Shown: one piece after another, positions 45,885 to 55,886 of the stretch
Layout of the letters: each line of letters starts with the position of its first letter
How positions within the stretch are numbered: the first letter of the stretch is position 1
Assembly: GCF_016908635.1 (NCBI RefSeq)
Contig: NZ_JAFBEG010000005.1
Span: 1-64,000 of the forward strand
Reading direction: 5' to 3'
Source of the DNA: Sporohalobacter salinus
GTDB lineage: Bacteria; Bacillota; Halanaerobiia; Halobacteroidales; Acetohalobiaceae
DNA length: 64,000 nucleotides
Made by a program: the position numbers and the translations under genes
The notes under the pieces: generated by a model
Databases searched by the model: none
The model's input: only the letters and a program-made list of their open reading frames with translations
Told to the model about the DNA's origin: nothing

Positions 45885-45893
45885 GTCTTTTTA
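45861..45893. terminator. Bidirectional terminator containing the amidase stop codon
   Basis: AAAGACCTACC pairs with GGTAGGTCTTT, with T-runs on both strands. The amidase stop TAG (45882-45884) is part of the 3' arm, and the convergent SleB-like gene ends at 45909. One hairpin serves both genes. Confidence 0.88.
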
Positions 45894-45908
45894 ACTAATT
45901 TATTAAAT

Positions 45909-46862
45909 TTATCTTGCAAATACATGATCTCCAATCTTAACTATTGTACTTCTAGTTGACAACCACCACATAGTCTTAGCTGTTTTAGGATTATAAAAGT
46001 ATAATGCTCCACGTGAAGGATCTTGTCCATTCACAGCTTTTTTAGCAGCACGATAAGCCTGACGAGTAGGCTGCTTATTAATCTGTCCATCACTAACTAC
46101 AGCAAACTGATCAGGTTGATAGATAACCCGTCTAATACTATCGGGAAAATGGTTACTAACAACACGATTTAGAACAACAGCTCCAACAGCAACTTGTCCA
46201 ATAAACGGCTCTCCTCTAGCTTCAGAACTGACCAATCTAGCTAATAAGTTTAATTCTTTTCGCGAAATAGTCTTTGAAATAATCTGTTTTGGTGTTAAAT
46301 TATTAATAGGTAAAGCAATCTTATCTCCGCGTCTAATCGTATCAGTATCTTTGAGATTATTTAACTTTCTTAAAACTCTTACAGAAGTATTAAATTCATG
46401 AGCTAATTCATATAATGTATCTCCCGGTTTTAAATAATACTTTAAAGTTCTGAGATTCGAAACATCGATTTTATCAGCAGAAGCATTCTTCATCTTAACG
46501 GCAATCTCTCCATCAATAATACTTCCTTGCTGCAAATTATTATCAATAATTTCACCTTTTTTATATACTTTATCAAGTAATGCTCTATTAATTTGATAAT
46601 CTACTTTTTTACCAGTTTTCAGCTGATAAGTTTGAGGTATTTTTAATTCTTGTCCGGCTTTAATACTTTCATTTTCTAAATTATTCACTTTTTTTAATCT
46701 ATCAACTGAAGTTCCAAATTTTTTAGCAATCTTAACTAAAGCATCGCCTTCTTGTACTTTATAATACAACTTGAATTTAGGAACTGCTAAACCTATTCCC
46801 GCCATCATCACTAATGTAAGTATTAGAATACATACAATAAAGATCTGCTGCCTCAAATGCAT
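45909..46862 (-). CDS. Cell-wall hydrolase with two LysM domains and SleB/CwlJ-type domain
   Basis: From ATG 46862 (six bases after GGAGG) the protein has 317 aa: an N-terminal membrane segment, two LysM domains (YYKVQEGDALVKIAKKFG and YYLKPGDTLYELAHEFN), and a Hydrolase_2 domain with ARLVSSEARGEPFIGQVAVGAVVLNRV. SleB/CwlJ enzymes are lytic transglycosylases that break down spore cortex during germination. The catalytic glutamate of the family is expected in SSEARGE. Confidence 0.9.
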   Translation of the reverse strand: MHLRQQIFIVCILILTLVMMAGIGLAVPKFKLYYKVQEGDALVKIAKKFGTSVDRLKKVNNLENESIKAGQELKIPQTYQLKTGKKVDYQINRALLDKVYKKGEIIDNNLQQGSIIDGEIAVKMKNASADKIDVSNLRTLKYYLKPGDTLYELAHEFNTSVRVLRKLNNLKDTDTIRRGDKIALPINNLTPKQIISKTISRKELNLLARLVSSEARGEPFIGQVAVGAVVLNRVVSNHFPDSIRRVIYQPDQFAVVSDGQINKQPTRQAYRAAKKAVNGQDPSRGALYFYNPKTAKTMWWLSTRSTIVKIGDHVFAR

Positions 46863-46944
46863 ATCCATCCTCCTATTTCTTAGGTCATTGTCATCTGTCA
46901 TTCCTAGTATCTTTATTTCGTGATTTAACATGTTGAATCCTGTT

Positions 46945-49458
46945 TTAATCTTTAACTTTTTTAATTTTTTTAGCTATTTTTTTATGATCCTCAGCCATTA
47001 TTTTACATCCTTGCGGAACAGAATTAATAAATGCTTTACCATAACTTTTAGTAAGTATCCTCTTATCTAAAAGAATTACTGAACCAGTATCAGATTGAGA
47101 TCTAATTAACCGGCCAAACCCCTGTTTAAACTTTATCACTGCTCTTGGTAGCATATAATTGTAAAAAGCATTCTTCCCCTGTGCTTCTATTTCTTCTACT
47201 TTAGCCTCAATTACAGGATCAGTCGGCACCTGAAAAGGTAATTTTACAATAATTACAGAACTTAATTGATCACCTGGAATATCAATTCCTTCCCAAAAAC
47301 TGGCTGTTCCAAAAATAACTGGAGATAAATCCTGTTTAAAGTCCTTAACTAAAAGATGACGAGATTTCTCTCCCTGTCGATATAAACTAAGCTTAGTCTC
47401 ATTTAATTGATCCTTCAATTTATAATAAAACTGATTTAACATCCCATAGGAAGTAAACAAAACTAAACTACATCCTTGATTAACAATTAATAATTCTTTT
47501 AAAATATTTAAAGCTTGACTAAGAAAGTTATCATCATACGGTTCAGGTAGATCAGTTGGAATCCCCAACAACGCTTGTTGACTATAATCAAAAGGATCAC
47601 CCGTTCTCAATTCTGCAACTAGATCCTCTTCCAATCCCAATCTATCTCTAATATAATCAAAAGATTTATTAACTGTTAAAGTAGCTGAAGTAAAGATAAT
47701 CGAATCCATCTCTAATAATAAATTATCTTTAAATTCCTCGGCAATTTTAATCGGAGCAGAATTAAGCTTACAATTAGTTTCCTCTTTGCTATTTTTAAAT
47801 ACCTCAATCCAATCTACAGTATCATCATCCGTTTCATTAATAACAGTATCAATTACTCTAGCTACTGCTTTAGCTCGATCTACTCTAGCAGTTATATCTA
47901 CTAACAGTCCTTCATAATCATCTATATCAACATCAGATAATAAATCAATTTCCAATCTCAATTCATCTAATTTTTTATTTAACTGATTAAGTGATAATAA
48001 AAGATTATCAGCTTCCTCTCTTACAGTCTCCCAATCTTCTTTTTCTCTTATTTCTTCAGTCAAACGCAATTTATTTTCTTTTATCTCTTCAGCCTGAACT
48101 TTTTTCTTAAACTTCTCCAAAACATCAAAAAAACTATTCGTCCTATCAGTCACCTTCAACACTAATGGCTGCAAAACATTATCAATTAAACGCTGTAAGT
48201 CCAATCTAGTATCTTTATCGATTTGATCACGAGCCTGATTAATCTTAAATCTAACTTCCATCAAAAAGCCCTGAATCCCTTTTTTTGACTGCCTAGAATG
48301 AAGATTATTAAGATACCTAACTAATTGCTGTTGACTAATCTTTTGTCCTAAATAGCTAGTAGCTACTTCTTCTATATTATGGGCTTCATCACAGATAATA
48401 TGGTTATAACGGGGCAAGACAGCTACTTCTAAATCCATGCCTTCTTCTTTCCGAACAGCAATATCAGCAAAAAGCAAATGATGGTTAACTACTAAAATAT
48501 CAGCATTAATACTTTTAGCCCGTGCCCTAGCAAAAAAACATTGACTATAATGAGGACAGTTTGTCCGCAGACAAGTATCACTTTCTGATGCTACACGATT
48601 CCAGAGTGAGGATTGAGGCTGAAAAACTAACTCAGATCGACAGCCAGTCTGGGCATCATTCACCCAGTCTAATAATTGAAGATATGATTTTCTTTCTTCA
48701 TTCTCTAAAACTTGATCAGCTATCTCCTGTAAATTATAAAGTTTCCGTAAACAAACGTAATTTCGTCTCCCTTTAACTAATACTGCTTTAAAATCTAGAT
48801 CCAGCACTTTCTGTAATAGAGGAATATCCTTCTTAATCAATTGCTCCTGAAGATTAATTGTATTAGTCGAAACAACTACTCGCTGTCCATTCTCAACAGC
48901 CCAATAAATACTTGGAATTAAATAAGCAAGAGATTTTCCGGTTCCCGTACCTGCTTCGACCAATAAATGAGTTCTACGGTTAAAAGCCTTAGTAACCACT
49001 TCAGCCATAATCTGCTGCTGACGGCGATATTCATATTGAGGTAATGTTTTATCTAAAGCATTACCTTCAATAAAGAGATCACTAATTTCTTCTGCTGCTA
49101 GCTCTTCTATTTCCGCTTCTAAGTCCGGTTCAACAACTACATAAAGATCATCTGCCTGATTATTAATAATAATAAACCCTATTTGTTGAGCTCCAAACTT
49201 AGCTGCTAAATTCAAATCAGGCTGAGAAGGATTTAAATTTCCACTGGGGTGATTATGAATTACTACCTCTCCAGGTTTTAATTTAGCTGCCGGCACTGGT
49301 ACTGCTTTCTTATTTCCTCTAGCTACTACTTCAATTTCAGTAATTATTTCTTCACTACTTAAACGCCCTATACAATAAACCTCCTGTTGATCAGCTTCAA
49401 CAATTGCTTCCTTTAATTTAGTTCTTGCTTCAGCAGTAAAGTAATCATCAATCTTCAT
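46945..49458 (-). CDS. dinG: DinG-family helicase with N-terminal JAB/MPN domain
   Basis: This is an 837-residue helicase. Residues 1-112 form a JAB (RadC-like MPN) domain with the metal motif HNHPSG then SQPD (H68, H70, D81). The DinG/XPD helicase follows, with Walker A GTGTGKS (170-176) and DEAH in IICDEAHNIEE. Cysteines in TGCRSE, DTCLRTNC and SQCFF fit a 4Fe-4S site. The C-terminal lobe has FGTASFWEGIDIPG and GFGRLIRS. Bacillus DinG carries a DnaQ-like exonuclease in this place. The gene lies 16 bases after nfo, so a DNA-repair role fits. Confidence 0.9.
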   Translation of the reverse strand: MKIDDYFTAEARTKLKEAIVEADQQEVYCIGRLSSEEIITEIEVVARGNKKAVPVPAAKLKPGEVVIHNHPSGNLNPSQPDLNLAAKFGAQQIGFIIINNQADDLYVVVEPDLEAEIEELAAEEISDLFIEGNALDKTLPQYEYRRQQQIMAEVVTKAFNRRTHLLVEAGTGTGKSLAYLIPSIYWAVENGQRVVVSTNTINLQEQLIKKDIPLLQKVLDLDFKAVLVKGRRNYVCLRKLYNLQEIADQVLENEERKSYLQLLDWVNDAQTGCRSELVFQPQSSLWNRVASESDTCLRTNCPHYSQCFFARARAKSINADILVVNHHLLFADIAVRKEEGMDLEVAVLPRYNHIICDEAHNIEEVATSYLGQKISQQQLVRYLNNLHSRQSKKGIQGFLMEVRFKINQARDQIDKDTRLDLQRLIDNVLQPLVLKVTDRTNSFFDVLEKFKKKVQAEEIKENKLRLTEEIREKEDWETVREEADNLLLSLNQLNKKLDELRLEIDLLSDVDIDDYEGLLVDITARVDRAKAVARVIDTVINETDDDTVDWIEVFKNSKEETNCKLNSAPIKIAEEFKDNLLLEMDSIIFTSATLTVNKSFDYIRDRLGLEEDLVAELRTGDPFDYSQQALLGIPTDLPEPYDDNFLSQALNILKELLIVNQGCSLVLFTSYGMLNQFYYKLKDQLNETKLSLYRQGEKSRHLLVKDFKQDLSPVIFGTASFWEGIDIPGDQLSSVIIVKLPFQVPTDPVIEAKVEEIEAQGKNAFYNYMLPRAVIKFKQGFGRLIRSQSDTGSVILLDKRILTKSYGKAFINSVPQGCKIMAEDHKKIAKKIKKVKD

Positions 49459-49474
49459 CTAATCACTCCAAAAT

Positions 49475-50311
49475 TTACTCAGCTAAATCTCGCAAGGTCT
49501 TTAAATTTAACTTATCATCCCCATTTTCATCAATAGGAGTTTCAATAATAAATACTTTCTCCTTTAACTGTGGATGATTAACTAATCTAGCAAAGCCTTC
49601 ACTTCCTATCTTTCCTTGCCCGATATGATAATGGCGATCTTTATTAGTACCTAATTCCCTCTTTGAATCATTAACATGAATCACCTTTAGATGATCTAGT
49701 CCAAAAGTATCATCAATTTCTGTTAATAATCTATCAAAACCATCTTTACTTCTTAAATCATAACCAGCAGCAAAAGCATGGCAGGTATCAAGACAAACTC
49801 CTACTCTATCTAATGGTATCCCAGCTGTCATAGCTAATAAATCCTCAAAATTAAACCCTACTTCTGTACCAGCTCCAGAAACATTTTCCAATAATAATTT
49901 AGCCTTCGGATTCAAATCCTTAATAATTTCTTTTAATGCTTTATTAACGCGTTCAATTCCTGCTTCAATACCTGAGCCAGTATGATTACCTGGATGAAAT
50001 ACAACATAATTAACCCCTAAGCAGTCAGCCCTTCTAATATCCTCTTTAAGCGATTCTTTTGATTTCTTATATAACTCATTCTTAGGAGTAGCCAAATTGC
50101 TAAGATAATTAGCATGTACTACAGATGAAGCTAAGTTCATAGCTTTACTCTTCTCTTTAAATAAATTAGCTATTTTTGTAGTTAATTCTTTACCTGTCCA
50201 GCCTCGAGGATTCTTAACAAATATTTGGAGAGTATTTATTTCCAACTCTTCAGCTCTATCTAATGCTTTATCAACTCCACCGGAAATCGAAAGATGTGCT
50301 CCCAACTCCAT
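49475..50311 (-). CDS. nfo: Deoxyribonuclease IV (endonuclease IV)
   Basis: Nfo cuts DNA at abasic sites in base-excision repair, using three metal ions. It is 278 aa from ATG 50311, six bases after GAGGTG; a GTG three codons upstream overlaps that site. ELGAHLSISGGVDKALDRA opens the protein, and GVCLDTCHAFAAGYDLR plus HVNDSKRELGTNKDRHYHIGQG carry the metal ligands. Confidence 0.94.
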   Translation of the reverse strand: MELGAHLSISGGVDKALDRAEELEINTLQIFVKNPRGWTGKELTTKIANLFKEKSKAMNLASSVVHANYLSNLATPKNELYKKSKESLKEDIRRADCLGVNYVVFHPGNHTGSGIEAGIERVNKALKEIIKDLNPKAKLLLENVSGAGTEVGFNFEDLLAMTAGIPLDRVGVCLDTCHAFAAGYDLRSKDGFDRLLTEIDDTFGLDHLKVIHVNDSKRELGTNKDRHYHIGQGKIGSEGFARLVNHPQLKEKVFIIETPIDENGDDKLNLKTLRDLAE

Positions 50312-50353
50312 TACTGTCACCTCATTTTTAGAATAAATGTTCGATTATAAATT

Positions 50354-50390
50354 TAAAAAACATAAACTAGAAGAAATCTAGTTTATGTTT
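50354..50390 (-). terminator. Terminator of pnp
   Basis: A 13-bp stem AAACATAAACTAG with its complement (50358-50390) is followed on the minus strand by TTTTTT. It lies 26 bases after pnp. Confidence 0.85.
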
Positions 50391-50415
50391 GAAAAAGGAT
50401 AGATAATATAAGGTT

Positions 50416-52542
50416 TTATCTATCCTCTTTATCTTTTTCCCTTTCTTTTTCAGCTAAGGCCTTCTTACGAGAGAGATTAAGTCTATTTTTATCATCAATC
50501 TCTGTTAATTTAACTAATATTTCGTCACCCTTAGTTAATAGATCTTCTACCTCATCAACATGATAATCAGCTAGTTCAGAAATATGAACTAAACCTTCTT
50601 TACCAGGTAAAATTTCAACAAAAGCTCCAAAGTGAGTTATTCTTTTGACTTCACCTAAATAAATCTGTCCCACTTCTACTTCTTCAGTCATTTTAGCTAC
50701 CATCTGTTGTGCCTGCTTACCACTTTCTTGATCCTCAGCAGCTATAAAGACTGTTCCATCATCTTCAATATCTATATTGACTCCAGTTTCATCGATGATC
50801 TTTTTAATCGTCTTACCTCCAGGGCCAATTACATCTCGAATCTTTTCTGGGTCAATTTCCATTGTAATGATGCTAGGTGCATATGGAGATAATTCATTAC
50901 GAGATTCAGGCAACACTTCCAACATTTCATTTAAAATATGAAGTCTACCTTTGCGTGCTTGTTCTAAAGCTTCAGCTAAAATTTCTTTAGAAATTCCCTG
51001 AATCTTAACGTCCATCTGTAAAGCAGTAATACCTTCTTCACTTCCCGCGACTTTAAAATCCATGTCACCATTAAAGTCTTCAATACCCTGAATATCTGAT
51101 AATATCTCTACTTTATCATTTTCTTTCATAAGCCCCATAGCTATACCAGCTATCGGCTTTTTAATTGGTACTCCTGCATCCATTAATGATAAAGTACTAC
51201 CGCAGATACTTGCCTGAGATGTAGAACCATTAGATTCTAAAACTTCAGATACTAAACGAATAGTATAAGGAAAATCATCATGCTCAGGAATCATTGGCCG
51301 TAAAGCTCTCTCTCCTAAAGCACCATGTCCAATTTCTCGACGACCTGGCCCTCTAATTGGTCCTGTTTCACCTACGCTGAAAGAAGGAAAGTTATAATGA
51401 TGCATGTAGCGTTTAGATTCTTTAACTTCTAATCCATCTAATACCTGTTCATCACCAACAGCTCCTAAAGTAGCTACTGTCATCGCCTGTGTTTGACCCC
51501 GAGTGAATATACCGGATCCATGAGCTCTTGGTAAGACCCCTACTTCACACCAAATAGGACGAACTTCATCAACATCACGACCATCAACCCGCTTGCCTTC
51601 ATCTAAAACTAAACTACGAATTGTCTCTTTAGTAATCTTATCTAAAGTGTCACTAACTACCTTCATCTTCTTTTCTTTTTCTTCATCTGCAAACTCTTCA
51701 GCAAAATGATCTTTTACATCTTCTTTAACTTGATCTAAGTTTTCTTCGCGTTCTGCCTTATCTTCAGTTAATAATGCATCTTTTATCTCTTCACCTACAT
51801 ATTCACGTACTGCTTCTTCAACTTCTGGATCTTCAACTGTAACTAATTCTAAATCTGCTTTCTCTTTCCCAATTTCGGCTACCATTTCTTCTTGTAACTC
51901 AATTATACCCTGAAGTGCTTTTTGTCCATATTCAATAGCTTCAATCATTTTCGCTTCAGTTACCTCATCTGCTGCAGATTCTACCATCATTACTCCATCT
52001 TTATTACCAGCAACGATTAAATCTAAACAACTATCTTCCTGCTGTTCAACTGTTGGATTAATAACTAATTCTTCATCTACCAAACCAACATTAACCCCGC
52101 CAATAGGGCCTTCAAATGGAATATCTGAAATAGCTAATGCTGCTGAAGCTCCAATCATAGCTGCTACTTCAGGCGAGTTATCATTATCTACTGATAATAC
52201 CGTTGCTACTATCTGGACATCATGTCTTAAACCCTCAGGGAATAGAGGTCTAAGCGGTCTATCAATCAACCTAGATGCTAATGTTGCCGCTTCACTAGGC
52301 TTCCCTTCTCGTTTAATAAATCCACCTGGAATTTTACCAACAGAATAGAGGCGCTCCTCATAATTAATCATTAGCGGAAAATAATTGATTCCTGACCGAG
52401 GCTCTGACATAGTAGCTGTTACTAAAATAACCGTTTCTCCATAACGAACCAAAACAGACCCATTAGCTTGCTGAGCTAATTTTCCAGTTTCTAAAGTTAG
52501 TTCTCTATCACCAAGTTCCATTTTCCATTCTTGTTTTTTCAT
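50416..52542 (-). CDS. pnp: Polyribonucleotide nucleotidyltransferase
   Basis: PNPase degrades RNA 3' to 5' by phosphorolysis. It is 708 aa: two RNase PH domains ([15 protein letters not shown] in the second), a KH domain with [17 protein letters not shown], and a C-terminal S1 domain with [20 protein letters not shown]. It follows rpsO with its terminator between, the usual order in bacteria. Confidence 0.96.
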   Translation of the reverse strand: MKKQEWKMELGDRELTLETGKLAQQANGSVLVRYGETVILVTATMSEPRSGINYFPLMINYEERLYSVGKIPGGFIKREGKPSEAATLASRLIDRPLRPLFPEGLRHDVQIVATVLSVDNDNSPEVAAMIGASAALAISDIPFEGPIGGVNVGLVDEELVINPTVEQQEDSCLDLIVAGNKDGVMMVESAADEVTEAKMIEAIEYGQKALQGIIELQEEMVAEIGKEKADLELVTVEDPEVEEAVREYVGEEIKDALLTEDKAEREENLDQVKEDVKDHFAEEFADEEKEKKMKVVSDTLDKITKETIRSLVLDEGKRVDGRDVDEVRPIWCEVGVLPRAHGSGIFTRGQTQAMTVATLGAVGDEQVLDGLEVKESKRYMHHYNFPSFSVGETGPIRGPGRREIGHGALGERALRPMIPEHDDFPYTIRLVSEVLESNGSTSQASICGSTLSLMDAGVPIKKPIAGIAMGLMKENDKVEILSDIQGIEDFNGDMDFKVAGSEEGITALQMDVKIQGISKEILAEALEQARKGRLHILNEMLEVLPESRNELSPYAPSIITMEIDPEKIRDVIGPGGKTIKKIIDETGVNIDIEDDGTVFIAAEDQESGKQAQQMVAKMTEEVEVGQIYLGEVKRITHFGAFVEILPGKEGLVHISELADYHVDEVEDLLTKGDEILVKLTEIDDKNRLNLSRKKALAEKEREKDKEDR

Positions 52543-52618
52543 TTATCAACGCTCCTTTTATTACTTATTATGTACATCTTAGTAGATTTTAAATATTAAA
52601 TACCATATTCTAAAATAT

Positions 52619-52640
52619 AAGAGCGGGGATCCCCGCTCTT
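52619..52640 (-). terminator. Hairpin between rpsO and pnp
   Basis: A perfect GC-rich palindrome (AAGAGCGGGGA and its complement) lies 11 bases after rpsO. The minus strand continues ATATTTTAG, a poor T-run, so some transcripts may read on into pnp. Confidence 0.6.
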
Positions 52641-52650
52641 ATTTATCACC

Positions 52651-52917
52651 TTAACCTCTAATACCCAATTCCTCAATTAAATTTCGGTATCGCTCAACAT
52701 CATTATTTTGTAGATACTCTAATAACTTCTTTCGCTTACCAACCATCTTTAATAAACCACGACGAGAATTATGATCCTGTTTATGGTCTTTAAGATGCTC
52801 AGTTAACTCATCAATTCGAGCAGTTAAAAGAGCAACTTGGACTTCTGAGGAACCAGTATCACCTTCATGACGTCCATATTTTTCAATAATTTCTTCTTTC
52901 TTTTCTACTGATAACAT
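52651..52917 (-). CDS. rpsO: 30S ribosomal protein S15
   Basis: S15 (88 aa) binds 16S rRNA early in 30S assembly. It has [40 protein letters not shown] and LEYL as in the family. GGAGGTGAA precedes the ATG. A structured leader with its own promoter lies upstream. Confidence 0.97.
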   Translation of the reverse strand: MLSVEKKEEIIEKYGRHEGDTGSSEVQVALLTARIDELTEHLKDHKQDHNSRRGLLKMVGKRKKLLEYLQNNDVERYRNLIEELGIRG

Positions 52918-52945
52918 TATTCTTCACCTCCTCTAAATATAATCG

Positions 52946-52992
52946 CCATTAACCAAGATTGACGGCGGAGAAACGCTAATCCTAGTTAATGG
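52946..52992 (-). promoter_or_regulatory. Structured leader of rpsO, candidate S15 autoregulatory element
   Basis: CCATTAAC (52946-52953) pairs exactly with GTTAATGG (52985-52992). Inside, GATT/AATC and a GCG/CGC pair extend the structure. It lies 28 bases before the rpsO start in a leader of about 85 bases. S15 is known to control its own mRNA in many bacteria; whether this hairpin is the binding site is inferred. Confidence 0.5.
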
Positions 52993-53008
52993 TTCAAACT
53001 ACTATATA

Positions 53009-53037
53009 ATTTTAACATACAACATTAAAATTGTAAA
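53009..53037 (-). promoter_or_regulatory. rpsO promoter
   Basis: On the minus strand there is TTTACA (53037-53032), a 17-base spacer and TAAAAT (53014-53009), with TG one base before the -10 element. The promoter starts right after the ribF stop, so rpsO can be made apart from the upstream operon. Confidence 0.65.
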
Positions 53038-53038
53038 C

Positions 53039-53968
53039 TTATTTTTGAATTTCTAAAATATCCTTAGCTTTTGCTACATCTTTTGTAATCTGTTCTACTA
53101 ATCTTTTGCTACAGTTAAATTCTATTTCACTACGCAATCGTTCAACAAATTCAACTTCAATTCTTTGCTGATAAATATCATCAGTAAAGTTAAAAATATT
53201 CACCTCAATACTTAACTCATCTTGGTTAAAGGTAGGACGAGAACCTATATGAGCTACTCCAGCCAATCTATCTCCATCTAAATATACATAAACAGCATAG
53301 ACTCCAGATTTTGGAATAACATAATTAATCGTAGGTTCTATATTAGCAGTTGGAAATCCTAATTCTCTCCCGCGCTTGTCACCATTAACAACATTTCCCT
53401 CTAATGAATAATTACGCGTTAAGTAACTCTTTACTTTCTCCAATTCCCCTGATTCAATTAACTCTCTAATATAAGTACTGCTGACAATTCTACCATTAAT
53501 AGTTACCGACTTAATTACTTCAACTTCAAAACCAAATTCATTTCCTAACTTCTTTAATTTATCTGAATCTCCTAACCCTTGATAACCAAAGCGAAAATCT
53601 TCGCCAACCACTACCTTATGAACATTAATTCCAGCTACCAAATAGTCCCGAACAAACTTTCTAAAATCTAATTTAGCAAAGTCAGGTGTGAATTTAACTA
53701 AATAAATTTTATCTAACCCTAGTTCTTCTAAAATACGATACTTCTGTCCCCAACTAGTTATTAAAGGAGGAGCTTTTCTTGAATTAATTATACTTAGAGG
53801 ATGCGGCTTAAAACTAAATAAAGCTGCTTTACAGTTAAATTCATCTGCTGAAATAATTACTTCATCAATTAACTGTTGATGTCCATAGTGAATTCCATCA
53901 AAAGTTCCTAATGCAACAACTACAGACTCAGTTTCAGATTTGATCTCTTCATCTTTAATAATCTCCAT
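53039..53968 (-). CDS. ribF: Bifunctional riboflavin kinase/FAD synthetase
   Basis: RibF turns riboflavin into FMN and then FAD. It is 309 aa. The N-terminal nucleotidyltransferase half has ALGTFDGIHYGHQQLI and VVGEDFRFGYQGLG; the C-terminal kinase half has KRGRELGFPTANIEP. It lies 14 bases after truB. Confidence 0.95.
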   Translation of the reverse strand: MEIIKDEEIKSETESVVVALGTFDGIHYGHQQLIDEVIISADEFNCKAALFSFKPHPLSIINSRKAPPLITSWGQKYRILEELGLDKIYLVKFTPDFAKLDFRKFVRDYLVAGINVHKVVVGEDFRFGYQGLGDSDKLKKLGNEFGFEVEVIKSVTINGRIVSSTYIRELIESGELEKVKSYLTRNYSLEGNVVNGDKRGRELGFPTANIEPTINYVIPKSGVYAVYVYLDGDRLAGVAHIGSRPTFNQDELSIEVNIFNFTDDIYQQRIEVEFVERLRSEIEFNCSKRLVEQITKDVAKAKDILEIQK

Positions 53969-53982
53969 ACTTAAGCTCCCCT

Positions 53983-54894
53983 TTAACAGAAAAGTCTTAC
54001 CGGTTTAAATAAATTATTTCTACTTTCTTCATTATATACAAAACGATAAACCCCTAAAAATTCATCTTCATAACTATAGACCCTTACTAATTCTTCATAA
54101 GCTAATCTTCCATTGATTTTATCCGCATCTTCTAAATGAAAAGTAGCACCATTACTAACTAATTTGTAAATATCACGTTCAACATTAACTTTAGATAAAT
54201 GCAATAAACCAGAATCAATAGGCTGAAGAAAGTTAGCTATTTGATCAGACTCTATTAATTGAGAAAATTCATCTAAAGTAATACTATCTTCTATTGCAAA
54301 CAAACCTACCCTAGTTCTTAATAATGAGGTAAGATAAGCACCTACCCCTAATTCTTTTCCTATATCTGCTGCTAAAGTTCTAATATAAGTACCTTTAGAA
54401 CAAGTAACCTTAAACCTAATTAAAGGCAACTCTATTCCAAGAATCTCTATATCATAAATGCTAATCTGCCGAGATTTTCTATCTACTTCCTTACCTTCAC
54501 GAGCTAGTTCATATAACCGTTTACCATTATGTTTAAGAGCTGAATACATAGGTGGAATCTGTTCGATTTCTCCAATAAATCGACTACAAACTTGTCCAAT
54601 TTCATCAGCATCCAACTCAGGCACTTTCTGTCTTGCAATTACTTCTCCTTCACTGTCAAGTGTATCTGTCTGAACTCCTAATTTAAGTTCAGCTTTATAC
54701 TCTTTGGCAGTTTCAGTTATAAAAGGAACAACCTTAGTACCTCTTCCAATACAAATAGGTAAAACACCTTTAGCAGTTGGATCTAAAGTCCCAGTATGAC
54801 CTACTCTTCTAATATCTAACTTCTTCCTAACTAACTTCACTACTTGAAATGAAGTTAGCCCTACCGGTTTATTAAAATTAATGACACCTCTCAT
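53983..54894 (-). CDS. truB: tRNA pseudouridine(55) synthase TruB
   Basis: TruB makes pseudouridine 55 in the T-loop of tRNAs. It is 303 aa, with the catalytic D38 in HTGTLDPTAKGVLPI and the conserved CSKGTYIRTLAADIG stretch. Its ATG overlaps the nrnA stop (TAATG), which suggests coupled translation. Confidence 0.95.
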   Translation of the reverse strand: MRGVINFNKPVGLTSFQVVKLVRKKLDIRRVGHTGTLDPTAKGVLPICIGRGTKVVPFITETAKEYKAELKLGVQTDTLDSEGEVIARQKVPELDADEIGQVCSRFIGEIEQIPPMYSALKHNGKRLYELAREGKEVDRKSRQISIYDIEILGIELPLIRFKVTCSKGTYIRTLAADIGKELGVGAYLTSLLRTRVGLFAIEDSITLDEFSQLIESDQIANFLQPIDSGLLHLSKVNVERDIYKLVSNGATFHLEDADKINGRLAYEELVRVYSYEDEFLGVYRFVYNEESRNNLFKPVRLFC

Positions 54895-55880
54895 TAGTTA
54901 TTAAAACCTAGTTCAGATTCTAATTTAGATATTACTTTTTCTTCTACCTCAGCTAGCGATGCCATGATAGTACAACCAGCAGCTCTAGGATGTCCGCCGC
55001 CTTCAAATTGATGGGCAAACTCATTAACTGCAAAATATTCATTTGATCTTAAACTAACTTTTATTTTATCTTCGGCCATTTCCTTAAAAAGAACTCCCAC
55101 TTCTACTCCTTTAACACTTCTTATAGAATTAACTAATCCTTCAGTATCATCCCAATCGGCTTGGAAATGATTTAAATCTTTTTGGCTAACACTGGCCCAA
55201 GAAATATTTTCTTCTCCTGCTAAGTGTAAATTAGATAATACACTTCCTTTTAACTTCAATCCACTATAATTTTCGTTTTCATATACTTCCCGAATAATTT
55301 TTTCAGTATCAATGCCTAATTCTAACATATCAGCAATAATTCGATGAGCTTTAGAAGTAGTATTCGAAAACTTAAAATTACCAGTATCAGTAATAATTGC
55401 TGCTGCAATAGCAATTCCAAAATCTCTTTTAAAGTTAGCACCAAGTTCTACTGCCAAATCATAGATTAATTCTCCAGTCGATGATACTGTTGAATCAACA
55501 TAATTATAGCTACCGTATTCTTGATTGTCATCATGATGATCAATATTAATTATTTTACTATCTTCTGAAATCAAATTGACTACATTTCCAGTTCGATCTA
55601 GATCACCACAATCTACTACAAATACTAAATCATAATCAATTCTATTCTCAGTTTTATCAAATTCATCATATAAATATATATCTTCAGTCCCTGATAAGAA
55701 TTTTAAATACTCAGGTACTGAATCATCTAATACAAGATCAATCTTATCAGCATAAAGCTGAAGTATATATTTTAGCCCTAATAGCGATCCAATTCCATCA
55801 CCGTCAGGGCTAACATGAGTAGTTAACAAGAAATTATCACATTTATCTACAGAATTAAGTATGTTTTTATACTTTTTCAT
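54894..55880 (-). CDS. nrnA: DHH-family phosphoesterase NrnA
   Basis: NrnA degrades very short RNAs (nanoRNA) and dephosphorylates pAp. It is 328 aa. The DHH domain shows THVSPDGDG near residue 22 and NIDHHDD near residue 93; the DHHA1 domain has QFEGGGHPRAAGC. It sits between rbfA and truB, a usual place in Firmicutes. Confidence 0.94.
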   Translation of the reverse strand: MKKYKNILNSVDKCDNFLLTTHVSPDGDGIGSLLGLKYILQLYADKIDLVLDDSVPEYLKFLSGTEDIYLYDEFDKTENRIDYDLVFVVDCGDLDRTGNVVNLISEDSKIINIDHHDDNQEYGSYNYVDSTVSSTGELIYDLAVELGANFKRDFGIAIAAAIITDTGNFKFSNTTSKAHRIIADMLELGIDTEKIIREVYENENYSGLKLKGSVLSNLHLAGEENISWASVSQKDLNHFQADWDDTEGLVNSIRSVKGVEVGVLFKEMAEDKIKVSLRSNEYFAVNEFAHQFEGGGHPRAAGCTIMASLAEVEEKVISKLESELGFNN

Positions 55881-55886
55881 AATTAC

